From Verrucomicrobiia bacterium (lineage in GTDB: Bacteria; Verrucomicrobiota; Verrucomicrobiia; Palsa-1439), in assembly GCA_035577545.1 (NCBI GenBank), contig DATLVI010000035.1:62001-126000 (forward strand): a stretch of 64,000 nucleotides of DNA, given 5' to 3'. A model generated the notes under the pieces. That model was not told the DNA's origin and did no database searches. It was given only the letters and a program-made list of their open reading frames with translations. This document shows positions 33,836 through 41,712 of this stretch, in pieces. Each line of letters starts with the position of its first letter. The stretch's first letter is position 1. A program made the position numbers and the translations under genes.

Positions 33836-34179
33836 GTGTCGAGCAACTCCATCCGCGGCGGATTGCCTTCCGCCACGAGATTGCGACCGCGGCTCACGTC
33901 ATGGAGCCAGCCCAGTACCTCTTCCACACTGAGACGTTCGCAAACTCCCGGATACTTTTCCAGATGCGATGTCGCGCGCAGCGCCAAACGCGCAGCCGGC
34001 TCGGGTTTGCCTTGTTGCAGTTTCAGAAAGACTGCGGCCGTTTGGATCAGGCCTTTGTAGAAGTCGCGGCGCTCGTCGGTGGTTTTCAACCACAACTCTT
34101 CCAGGACATCATGGGCCTCGTAGTACGCCTGGCGGTTGAAAGACTCAATGAAGCCGGCCAAATGCGGATCCGTCGCCAC
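33832..34179 (-). CDS. DUF309 family protein
   Basis: A 115-residue protein: GFIESFNRQAYYEAHDVLEE followed by LWLKTTDERRDFYKGLIQTA, the core of the DUF309 helical fold, which has conserved His/Glu residues that may bind a metal. Function is not known for the family. It lies two bases after the Ser/Thr kinase stop and overlaps the membrane-protein gene start by four bases. Confidence 0.85.
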   Translation of the reverse strand: MATDPHLAGFIESFNRQAYYEAHDVLEELWLKTTDERRDFYKGLIQTAAVFLKLQQGKPEPAARLALRATSHLEKYPGVCERLSVEEVLGWLHDVSRGRNLVAEGNPPRMELLDT

Positions 34180-34181
34180 CG

Positions 34182-35534
34182 CTACTTACCCACCACAACC
34201 ACCGAGTTCTTGCCTCCATAATTGTCATCCTCTTGCGCCGGGTTCTCCGGGTCGGGGATCCACTTTCCGTCGACGATCAATTTGTACAAGTGTCGTCCCG
34301 CCGGGAGTTGGATGGTGGCGGCCCACTCGCCATTGGGCAGCTTGCGCATGGGGATAGCCGTTTCCGGTTTCCACCCATTGAAATCGCCCGCGATGGTGAT
34401 TGTATGCGCGCCGGGCGCGCTGGACGCGTTAAGCGAGAACTCGACGTTGTAGGGACGTGCCGGTTTGGGTTTTGGCGGTATCGGCGCTGGTGTTTGTGGC
34501 GTTTGTGGCTGCGTCGTGGGACTGGGTGAAGGCGAAGGAGAAGGGGTGGGCACAGGAGTGCGCGGCCAGAAAATGTAGGCGACCACCCCGACAATCAGCA
34601 ACACGACGATCACCGTTGTGATCACCAGTGGAAGGGGAGAAGTCTGCTTCGGCGCTCGTGGCGGCGGTGGGGGCGGCTGGAATTCGGGATGGAGATCAAC
34701 CCCGAGGCGCTTGGCCGTGGCTTCGGTCTTGGCTTCCTTGAGATCGACCAGCAATGCATCGTAATCACGGTAGCGGAGAAGAATGCTCTTATTGAGCATC
34801 TTGTTGACGACTTCCTCGGTCTTGCGTGTAAGATCCGGATTCAGTTCCCGTAACAGCGGTGGCTTCTCGTTGAGACGTTTCGCGGCAAGTTCCTCGGGTG
34901 TGTCGGCCTCAAACGGCGGATGTCCGGTGAGCATCTGGAACAAGGTTGCGCCCAAACTATACACGTCGCTGCGGAAATCCTCGGCCTTTTGCCCAACCCG
35001 CTCGGGAGAGATGTAGTAGGGCGAGCCCCAGATGCCCTGGTCAGGCGCGACATCGACATTGGCCAGCTTGGAGAGGCCGAAATCCAAAATCTTCGCGCCT
35101 ACGTCATCGGCGATGAAAATATTGGCGGGCTTGATGTCGCCATGGATCATCTGGTTCCTGTAGGCCGCGCGCAGTCCTTCGATCACGTCCACGGTCATGT
35201 CGAGCGCTTCCTCTTCGTTCATCGGACCGTCTTTCTCGACGATCTCGCGAAGGGTGCGGCCCTTGAGTAATTCCATCACGATGTAGTATTGGGAAGCTTC
35301 TTCACCGACGAAATAGATCTGGACGATGTGTGGATGGCTGATGGCGGCGGCGGAACGGGCTTCCTCGAGGAAATCGTTAAGGAACTTCGGGTCATGCGCC
35401 AGGTCCTCGCGCAAAACCTTGATTGCGACCTCACGGTTCAAGGTGGGGTCGAAGGCACGGAAGACCGTGCCCATACCGCCATGCGCGATCTCCTCGATTA
35501 AGTTAAAATGGCCCAGCTTTGATGAGAGCGCCAT
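34182..35534 (-). CDS. Transmembrane Ser/Thr kinase with extracytoplasmic AMPK-type glycogen-binding domain
   Basis: A 450-residue membrane protein. Kinase domain, residues 9-270: glycine loop IAHGGMGTV, Lys 39, catalytic loop HGDIKPAN (131-138, with HGD instead of the usual HRD, so Arg is missing but Asp 133 is kept), DFG at 151-153, and an APE-like SPERV. A proline-rich linker, one membrane helix at 301-323 (LPLVITTVIVVLLIVGVVAY), a Pro/Thr/Ser-rich spacer and a domain from about 375 to the end (ITIAGDFNGWKPETAIPMRK, RHLYKLIVDGKWIPDPEN) follow. That last domain is a CBM48/AMPK-beta fold that would sit outside the membrane. It is the first gene of an operon with DUF309 and a membrane protein. 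Confidence 0.85.
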   Translation of the reverse strand: MALSSKLGHFNLIEEIAHGGMGTVFRAFDPTLNREVAIKVLREDLAHDPKFLNDFLEEARSAAAISHPHIVQIYFVGEEASQYYIVMELLKGRTLREIVEKDGPMNEEEALDMTVDVIEGLRAAYRNQMIHGDIKPANIFIADDVGAKILDFGLSKLANVDVAPDQGIWGSPYYISPERVGQKAEDFRSDVYSLGATLFQMLTGHPPFEADTPEELAAKRLNEKPPLLRELNPDLTRKTEEVVNKMLNKSILLRYRDYDALLVDLKEAKTEATAKRLGVDLHPEFQPPPPPPRAPKQTSPLPLVITTVIVVLLIVGVVAYIFWPRTPVPTPSPSPSPSPTTQPQTPQTPAPIPPKPKPARPYNVEFSLNASSAPGAHTITIAGDFNGWKPETAIPMRKLPNGEWAATIQLPAGRHLYKLIVDGKWIPDPENPAQEDDNYGGKNSVVVVGK

Positions 35535-35583
35535 TGACGTGTGGATTCTATTGATTCCTGCGCTGTGTGCAAGCTTTGGTTAT

Positions 35584-35617
35584 TGCTACGCAATAATTGG
35601 TTCCTGCTATGTAATAA
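35584..35617. promoter_or_regulatory. Two 13-base direct repeats between kinase and yggS-like genes
   Basis: TGCTACGCAATAA (35584-35596) and TGCTATGTAATAA (35605-35617) differ at two bases and are 21 bases apart, two helical turns. They lie in the 160-base divergent gap between the receptor kinase and the YggS-type gene. That is the pattern of a dimeric regulator's binding site; the second repeat may also act as a -10 element. Confidence 0.4.
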
Positions 35618-35695
35618 ACGGGACGTACGTCAGGCCGCTCGTCCGCTCGCAACCCCCGCTTGCGATGCGCGCCACTTTGCGAATACAATCTAGAC

Positions 35696-36379
35696 GTGAG
35701 TGAGGTTGCACACAACATAAATCAGATTCGCCAGCGCATCCGCTCCGCTGCCGAGCGCGCGGGGCGTCGGCCGGAGGACGTTACACTTGTGGCCGTGAGT
35801 AAGACAATCGAGCCGGAGCGCGTGGAAGCTGCGCTGGCGGCCGGGCAGGCCCTTTTCGGCGAGAGCCGAGTGCAGGAGGCAAAGGCAAAGATACCGCTGG
35901 TGTCGAGCCGGGCGCACTGGCACATGATCGGCCACCTGCAAACGAACAAAGCGCGCGATGCCGTGGGCTTGTTCGAAGTCATTCACTCCGTCGATAGCCT
36001 TAAATTGGCTGCCGAATTGAGCAAATGGGCCGAACACACGGGCAAAACACAAGTTATTTTTCTCGAGGTAAATGTCTCGGGCGAAGCGAGCAAATTTGGG
36101 TTGAAGCCCGAGGATTTGGAGTCCACCCTCAGCGAGATCAACAGATTGCCACGCCTCGAGGTCCAGGGATTGATGACCATTGCACCTGTCGCGGACGAAG
36201 TGGAGAAAGCGCGGCCTCACTTCCGCCGGTTGCGGGAGCTTCGCGATGCGCTCAGCCTGCGAGAGCTATCGATGGGCATGACCCACGATTTTGAGGTCGC
36301 CATCGAAGAGGGTGCGACCATGGTGCGCATCGGCGCTGCCATTTTTGGAGAACGAAAACGACATGAGCCTGAAGAATAA
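35696..36379 (+). CDS. YggS-family PLP homeostasis protein
   Basis: A 227-residue alanine-racemase-fold protein. [20 protein letters not shown] contains the PLP-binding lysine (SKT). [24 protein letters not shown] and the C-terminal [20 protein letters not shown] with RIGAAIFG are family motifs. It regulates PLP levels and sometimes amino-acid metabolism. A GTG start ([10 protein letters not shown]) is used because codons upstream look non-coding. It overlaps the proC start by 17 bases; yggS-proC is a frequent gene pair. Confidence 0.92.
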   Translation: MSEVAHNINQIRQRIRSAAERAGRRPEDVTLVAVSKTIEPERVEAALAAGQALFGESRVQEAKAKIPLVSSRAHWHMIGHLQTNKARDAVGLFEVIHSVDSLKLAAELSKWAEHTGKTQVIFLEVNVSGEASKFGLKPEDLESTLSEINRLPRLEVQGLMTIAPVADEVEKARPHFRRLRELRDALSLRELSMGMTHDFEVAIEEGATMVRIGAAIFGERKRHEPEE

Positions 36380-37181
36380 GACAATCGCGTTCCTTGGCGC
36401 GGGGAACATGGGGGAAGCGCTGATTCGTGGATTGCTGGCGGCAAAGACGGTTATGCCGTCGCAGATTATCGCCACGGATGTGCGTCCCGAACGATTGGGC
36501 GAATTGGAGAAGACTTTTGGCATCCGCACTACAGACGATAACATCAAGGCGGTTGCGGACGCCGACATTGTCCTGCTCGCTGTCAAACCGCAACAGATGT
36601 CTGCGGTCCTGGCTCCTTTGAAATCGGCAGCCGCAGTTCGCAAGCTGTTCATCTCGATCGCCGCAGGAGTGACGACGACTCGCATCGAAAGTGAGTTGGG
36701 TGACAAAGTCCGGGTGGTTCGGGTGATGCCGAACACGCCAGCACTGGTCGGAGCCGGTGCCGCTGCGTTGGCGAAAGGTGCTTATGCGACTGACGATGAC
36801 CTGGCGACCGCTGAATCGATTCTTGGGGCCGTGGGCATCACCGTGCGCATCGAAGAGAGGCTTATCGACGCCGTGACCGCCCTCAGTGGCAGCGGTCCCG
36901 CCTACGTGTTCTACGTGACTGAGGCGATGATTAAGGGTGGCGTTGCCGCCGGATTGGATGAAGCCTTGGCGAGGAAGCTGGCGATCCAGACCGTTTACGG
37001 TGCCGCAAGGTTGTTGGCGGAGGGCGGGGAGGGGCCGGAGTCGCTCCGCCGCAAAGTGACCTCGCCCGGCGGCACGACCGAGGCCGCGCTCAAGGTGATG
37101 AACGGGCGCAAGTTGACGGAGATTTTTGTCGAGGCAATCGAGGTAGCCAAGCAGCGATCGCGGGAACTTTCCGGATCCTGA
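36363..37181 (+). CDS. proC: Pyrroline-5-carboxylate reductase
   Basis: A 272-residue NAD(P)H enzyme making proline. [16 protein letters not shown] is the Rossmann motif; [29 protein letters not shown] and [13 protein letters not shown] lie in the middle; [14 protein letters not shown] is the C-terminal signature. The start is at [10 protein letters not shown], with GGAG about eleven bases before. It overlaps the YggS-type gene by 17 bases. Confidence 0.95.
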   Translation: MSLKNKTIAFLGAGNMGEALIRGLLAAKTVMPSQIIATDVRPERLGELEKTFGIRTTDDNIKAVADADIVLLAVKPQQMSAVLAPLKSAAAVRKLFISIAAGVTTTRIESELGDKVRVVRVMPNTPALVGAGAAALAKGAYATDDDLATAESILGAVGITVRIEERLIDAVTALSGSGPAYVFYVTEAMIKGGVAAGLDEALARKLAIQTVYGAARLLAEGGEGPESLRRKVTSPGGTTEAALKVMNGRKLTEIFVEAIEVAKQRSRELSGS

Positions 37182-37520
37182 CATCCGTCCCAACGGCTCT
37201 TGGGCCACACGCGCTGTTCTCAGCTTCTCCCACTAAACCCGCACTCCGCCCGATGCATTTCGCCCATTCTCACCAAGTGCGCATACGACCAAGACCAATA
37301 ACTCCAGTTCGGACCGTTAGGAGTGACCTCCCGCTCGAGACGACTTGCGAAGCTTGCGCTTCCAAGAGAACCGCATATTGTTGTTCGCTTTGGCGCGTAA
37401 ATTCTTGAAATAAATGCTTGAATCGATTCATGTGTTTGGTATAGTCGGGGTGCTTGGAGAGGCACCCAGCCCACGTCGTGCTGATAGTGAAGATGTAACG
37501 CAAGTATTTTGCGAGATGAA
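37182..37520. other. Intergenic region with promoter and hairpin of the PEP-CTERM gene
   Basis: No convincing gene. A plus-strand promoter (TTGAAT at 37418-37423, 16-base gap, TATAGT at 37440-37445) leads the next gene. Just after it, GGGTGC (37448-37453) pairs with GCACCC (37462-37467) as a hairpin in the leader. GTATAGTCGGGG here recalls the core of repeat copy A (TATAGTCGGGG). A minus-strand frame of 77 codons at 37270-37503 is weak and not called. Confidence 0.55.
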
Positions 37521-38447
37521 ATGATGACGGCGAGGGTTTCTATTAGAACAAATTCCAAACGCGCGTCGGTTATTCTCTGCTTGTTCGCCGCCGTAGCGTT
37601 ATCGGCCGTGCCCTCGCAGCTCTTCGCCACCACGAGCATAACCGACTACACAGTCTACGGCTTGGACGGCGTTCAAATCGGCGTCGGCTCGACCGTAAAT
37701 GGACTGGTCGGCGCTAAGAACGCTGATACGGCCAATCATAACGCGATCTTCATGAATGGGGCGACCATCGTTAACGGCGATGCCCGCAGTGGAACGAATG
37801 TCGACCTGCAGAATAACGCTACGATCGTGGGGACCTTGTATATTGCCCCCGGGGGCGTTCTGACTACCAACAGCGGTGACGTCATCGGGAGTGTTGTAGT
37901 CGGCGACCCGATGTTGCCCGTCTTCCCGACGGCGACGTCGTTCTCCGCGGGAACCAGTAATGTCACGACCCAGACCAGCACGCTGACACCGGGCAGTTAC
38001 GGCGGTGTCTCGTACGGCAACGGCGGCGACCTGAAGCTGACGGCGGGGACGTATTTCATGGCGTCACTCACCCTTAGTGGGAACACCCAGGTCCATCTCG
38101 ATACCACCGGGGGCCCGATCAATGTTTTTATCGTCGGCAATGTCACCATGAACAACCGGACAGCCATCGTCACCGGCTCCAACGCTCTCTCTTGGGAGGT
38201 ACACGGTGACTGGTCGCAGGGCGGTGGGAGTTCATGGGACGGCACACTCTTCGTCCCCAACGGAACAGCCACCATCGGTGCGGGCAGCGGTGTCACCAGC
38301 TACACCGGGCAGATCTGGGCGGATTCCGTGAACATTCAGCATGGGGTCACGGTGACGGTCCCCGAGCCGACCACGATCGCACTGGCGATGGTCGGCTTCG
38401 CCGGGCTGGCGTTGCTCGCGCGCAGAACTGCGCGCCGCCACGCGTAA
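37521..38447 (+). CDS. PEP-CTERM sorting-signal surface protein
   Basis: A 308-residue secreted protein. An N-terminal signal (ASVILCLFAAVALSAVPSQL) ends near residue 36. The middle is a run of beta-helix-like segments (GSTVNGLVGAKNADTANHNA, GATIVNGDARSGTNVDLQNN, GTLYIAPGGVLTTNSGDVIG) rich in Gly, Thr and Asn, typical of self-assembling or polymer-forming surface proteins. The C-terminus VPEPTTIALAMVGFAGLALL then ARRTARRHA is a PEP-CTERM tail (PEP motif, membrane helix, Arg-rich end) for exosortase processing. No exosortase is in the window. The ATG at 37521 is one of two adjacent ATGs. Confidence 0.85.
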   Translation: MMTARVSIRTNSKRASVILCLFAAVALSAVPSQLFATTSITDYTVYGLDGVQIGVGSTVNGLVGAKNADTANHNAIFMNGATIVNGDARSGTNVDLQNNATIVGTLYIAPGGVLTTNSGDVIGSVVVGDPMLPVFPTATSFSAGTSNVTTQTSTLTPGSYGGVSYGNGGDLKLTAGTYFMASLTLSGNTQVHLDTTGGPINVFIVGNVTMNNRTAIVTGSNALSWEVHGDWSQGGGSSWDGTLFVPNGTATIGAGSGVTSYTGQIWADSVNIQHGVTVTVPEPTTIALAMVGFAGLALLARRTARRHA

Positions 38448-38736
38448 GTCACGCTCCTGCTGAGGTGCGTTCACACCTGCCAGGCCAAAGCCTTCTGCAA
38501 CGCCTCGAGAAATCGTCTTTGGTGACCCATCTCCACTTGAGAATTGTGGGCCCCGACAGCCCACACCCTCAGCAAGGGTTCCCCATTTGCTTCTACTCCG
38601 AGGTGGGTGGGCGTCCACGATTTCAGTGTTCGGAAAAAGGCAGTTGAAATTTCTGGGCGGCTGGCTAATCATGCGGCGCTTCGCAGATTGTGCCGGCCCA
38701 AAGGGGTCGGGCGGCATGACCGACGATTTGAATTGT

Positions 38737-38811
38737 GCCAGGGTAGCTCAGTGGTAGAGCAGGGGACTCATAAGCCCTTGGTCGGGAGTTCAACTCTCCC
38801 CCCTGGCACCA
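38737..38811 (+). tRNA. tRNA-Met (elongator type, anticodon CAT)
   Basis: 75 bases with encoded CCA. Acceptor GCCAGGG/CCCTGGC, D-arm GCTC/GAGC, anticodon loop CTCATAA with anticodon CAT and stem GGGGA/GCCCT, T-arm GGGAG-TTCAACT-CTCCC. Anticodon CAT could also be tRNA-Ile2 with lysidine, but the AGGGGACTCATAA region is typical of elongator methionine tRNA. Confidence 0.88.
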
Positions 38812-38908
38812 TTTTCCCCAAGCGTATCATCCCATTGGGGACCTCTGTCAGATGTTGCGCCGATTTGATTTTTGCGGTTGGCGGATTATCTTTGGACGTG
38901 AGGGGATC

Positions 38909-39157
38909 ATGAGGATTAGTCACCTGTCAGAGCAGCAAATTCGAGCGCGCGCCTTCGAGATCTACCTGGAACGCGGCGGACTCCCCGGTCATGAATTGGA
39001 CGATTGGTTGCAAGCGGAGTTTGAATTGGCCCATCTGCCTTTTCACGTTGCACATTTGCAACCTATTCGAGTCCGGAGAAGGAAGTTGAGCTATCGCTGG
39101 AACAACAGGGCTTCTACTCTTGAAACTCCACGCTTTCCTACCGTGCCTGCAAACTGA
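38909..39157 (+). CDS. DUF2934 domain protein
   Basis: An 82-residue protein. [20 protein letters not shown] with [17 protein letters not shown] is the DUF2934 signature (helix, small turn, DDW). Function unknown; the family is frequent in Acidobacteria, Verrucomicrobia and other soil bacteria. AGGGGATC precedes the ATG. It lies 100 bases after tRNA-Met. Confidence 0.75.
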   Translation: MRISHLSEQQIRARAFEIYLERGGLPGHELDDWLQAEFELAHLPFHVAHLQPIRVRRRKLSYRWNNRASTLETPRFPTVPAN

Positions 39158-39173
39158 AGGTCGTTTCGACGCC

Positions 39174-40892
39174 TTAGGGTGACTTCTGAACCAGGAAATC
39201 GCCAATCGCGAGGTTCTGGAGGTCGCTGCCGTAAAACATGTTCAACGCGTCGTCGGGAGAGCAGACCATGGGCTCACCGCGGCGGTTGAGGGAAGTGTTG
39301 AGCAGACAGGGGATTTGCGTTTTGGAGTGAAACCTCGCGAGCAACTCGTAGTAACGACGGTTGCTCTGCGGCGTCACAATTTGCGGACGCGCCGTGCCGT
39401 CAACGTGCACAATTTCTTTCAGGCGCGATTTCCATTTTTCGGCGACATCAAAGGTAAACGTCATGTAGGGGGACGGGTGCGCCGACTGCAGAATATCAGG
39501 CGCCGCGCGATCAAGAATGGACGGACAGAAGGGCCGCCAACGTTCGCGGTATTTGATCTGCGAATTGATCAGGTCGCTAACACCCTTGAGCGACGGGTTG
39601 CCGAGGATGCTGCGGTTGCCGAGCGAGCGCGGCCCGAATTCCATGCGGCCCTGGAACCAGGCCACGACTTCACCCTGAGCAAGGAGATCGCTGACGACAT
39701 CGATGATGGCAACCCGGTCGTAGCGAATGCTGCGCTTCTGGAGAGTCGCCTCGATTTCGTCGTTCGAGTATTCGGGACCGAGATAAGCGTGCTGCATGGG
39801 CTTGATCGTGTCGCCTTCTTGATGCGCCACGTACGTAGCCGCGCCCAGCGCGGTGCCGGCATCGCTGGCCGCCGGTTGGACGAACAGTTCGCCATTTTTT
39901 CCGAGGTATTCGATGAGCCGTTTGTTGCATTTCACGTTCAGGGCCACACCACCGGCGTAGCAGAGGCGCTGCGACTTCTTAATATAATCGCCGAGGTGAT
40001 ATTTCGTGAGACCGAGCACGAGTTCTTCAAGGGTTTTCTGCACCGCCGCCGCGATGTGAACATACGGTTCGTCGATTTCGTCACCTTGGCGCGCGGGACC
40101 CCAGAGGTCGACCAGGCGTTGCGCGAAGAAGGTGCCCTTGCCGTTGCGCTTGTAGCGGCGCCAACCGATACAGTTGACCAACTTCGTGTTGATCTTGAAC
40201 CCTTCCGCAGTGGCGTGGATCAGCGGCCCGATATCGAAGCGGCTCGCGTCACCGTACGGCGCCATGCCCATCACCTTGAACTCGCCATCCAGCATCTCGA
40301 AGCCGAGGAACTCCGTCACCGCGCCGTAGAAACCGCCCAGCGAATCGGGCGCATAAAATTCCTGGGTGCATTTTATCTCGCCGCCTTCGCCATAACCAAA
40401 CCATGTGGTGCAGTATTCGCCGACACCGTCGATGCTCATAATGGCGGCATCCCGGTAACCTGAGAGATGGTAGGCGCTTGACGCGTGCGCCAGATGGTGT
40501 TCGATGGGGACGAACTTGATTTTTTGCGGGTCGATACCAATTTTCTGGAGCATGGCGAACACATCGCGCTTATTGCGGTAAAAACGACGATTACCATTCA
40601 GGAGAACCGTGAAGGCGCGATCGGGCGCGTACAGGTGCCGCCGCGCGTAATGCCAGCGTTCGGGGCCGAAGATACTGATCGGCGCAAATGGATAGGCGAC
40701 AACCTGAACATCCGTCGGTTTGATCTGCGCTTGTTTCAGGCAATACAATGCCGCCTGTTCCGCTTGTTGACCCTTGGCGTGTTTGTCGCGTAGGAAGCGT
40801 TCCTCTTCCGCTGCGGCAATGACGTTACCGTCGATAACAAGCGCCGCCGCGGGATCATGTCCCACCGCGCCACCCAGTCCGAGCACGATCAT
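39174..40892 (-). CDS. Carbamoyltransferase of the NodU/TobZ/CmcH family
   Basis: A 572-residue enzyme transferring carbamoyl groups from carbamoyl phosphate to a hydroxyl of a sugar, antibiotic or polymer. The N-terminal kinase-like half has VLGLGGAVGHDPAAALVIDG, EEERFLRDKHA and EHHLAHASSAYHLSGYRDAA with the conserved histidines, and SIDGVGEYCTTWFGYGEGG. The C-terminal half has QIPCLLNTSLNRRGEPMVCS. The acceptor cannot be told. It lies at the edge of a cluster of envelope genes (39.2-47.7 kb) and is divergent from a methyltransferase gene. Confidence 0.9.
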   Translation of the reverse strand: MIVLGLGGAVGHDPAAALVIDGNVIAAAEEERFLRDKHAKGQQAEQAALYCLKQAQIKPTDVQVVAYPFAPISIFGPERWHYARRHLYAPDRAFTVLLNGNRRFYRNKRDVFAMLQKIGIDPQKIKFVPIEHHLAHASSAYHLSGYRDAAIMSIDGVGEYCTTWFGYGEGGEIKCTQEFYAPDSLGGFYGAVTEFLGFEMLDGEFKVMGMAPYGDASRFDIGPLIHATAEGFKINTKLVNCIGWRRYKRNGKGTFFAQRLVDLWGPARQGDEIDEPYVHIAAAVQKTLEELVLGLTKYHLGDYIKKSQRLCYAGGVALNVKCNKRLIEYLGKNGELFVQPAASDAGTALGAATYVAHQEGDTIKPMQHAYLGPEYSNDEIEATLQKRSIRYDRVAIIDVVSDLLAQGEVVAWFQGRMEFGPRSLGNRSILGNPSLKGVSDLINSQIKYRERWRPFCPSILDRAAPDILQSAHPSPYMTFTFDVAEKWKSRLKEIVHVDGTARPQIVTPQSNRRYYELLARFHSKTQIPCLLNTSLNRRGEPMVCSPDDALNMFYGSDLQNLAIGDFLVQKSP

Positions 40893-41027
40893 CGTCTGTT
40901 GTCTCCCATCGTCATCATCTTCTCTGTGCGCGAGAGTCTAATCACCCTTTTTTGTGGACGCAACGGCGATTTTTCTGGCACAGTCAAACAAGATGATTGC
41001 AGCTCTGAGGTTACGCTTCAAATACCC

Positions 41028-41699
41028 GTGAGTACTTCCACTCCACCGGGCCAATACAAGGCCAAGCAGAGCTGGCAATCGCCGGAAATGGCTGCCGCGT
41101 ATCGCTTCTCTCGCGATCCATCGCGGTTTACGCGGTATGATCTCGAGGAGAAAATCGTCAAGAGTTGGCTGGCTGATTTGCCAGCTCAGGCACTGGTGTT
41201 GGATGTGCCGTGCGGAACCGGCCGATTCATCCCCTTGCTGACGTCAAAGGGATACCGTTATGCAGGAGCCGATTTTTCACGGGCCATGATCCAGGAAGCG
41301 AAGCAGACGGCCGGAGAAAAACCAACGGTCGGATTCACCAATGCCGATGTCGAATTCCTGCCGTTTCGGGACCGGGCGTTCGACTGCGTGATCATGTGGC
41401 GTTTCTTGCATCATATTGGCAATGCTGCGACGCGGCAGGCCATACTTCGCGAAGCCGCGCGCGTCACCCGACGGAAGGTGCTTGTCTCGTTTCATCACCC
41501 GATCAGTTTCACCCACTGGCGCAAGCTGCTGCAACAGGCGGTTCTCGGTGGTGGGCCCAGGGGCCATGCTGTCTCGCACTGGCAACTGCAGAAGGAGGCA
41601 GAGGCTTCTGGATTACGCCTGGTCGAGACAAAGGGCTTCCGCAAATACATTTCGGTGAATTGGTTTGCCTGCTTTGAAAAGTCAGGCGCTACCCGGTAA
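41028..41699 (+). CDS. SAM-dependent methyltransferase (class I)
   Basis: A 223-residue protein. VLDVPCGTGRFIPLLTSKGY is the SAM-binding motif I, near residue 50. NADVEFLPFRDRAFDCVIMW (motif II/III region) and a C-terminal HWQLQKEAEASGLRLVETKG follow. GTG start; the upstream frame to 40857 overlaps the divergent carbamoyltransferase and is not used. Similar enzymes methylate small molecules, sugars or quinones. Grouped with envelope genes. Confidence 0.75.
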   Translation: MSTSTPPGQYKAKQSWQSPEMAAAYRFSRDPSRFTRYDLEEKIVKSWLADLPAQALVLDVPCGTGRFIPLLTSKGYRYAGADFSRAMIQEAKQTAGEKPTVGFTNADVEFLPFRDRAFDCVIMWRFLHHIGNAATRQAILREAARVTRRKVLVSFHHPISFTHWRKLLQQAVLGGGPRGHAVSHWQLQKEAEASGLRLVETKGFRKYISVNWFACFEKSGATR

Positions 41700-41712
41700 C
41701 CGCAAGTGCCAG

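Noticed and set aside
37270-37503. A 77-codon minus-strand frame upstream of the PEP-CTERM gene
   Set aside because: TTG start without a ribosome binding site, overlaps the promoter and hairpin of the plus-strand gene; no known family.
38544-38912. A plus-strand frame of 122 codons over tRNA-Met
   Set aside because: It contains the translated tRNA ([20 protein letters not shown]), a known false frame.
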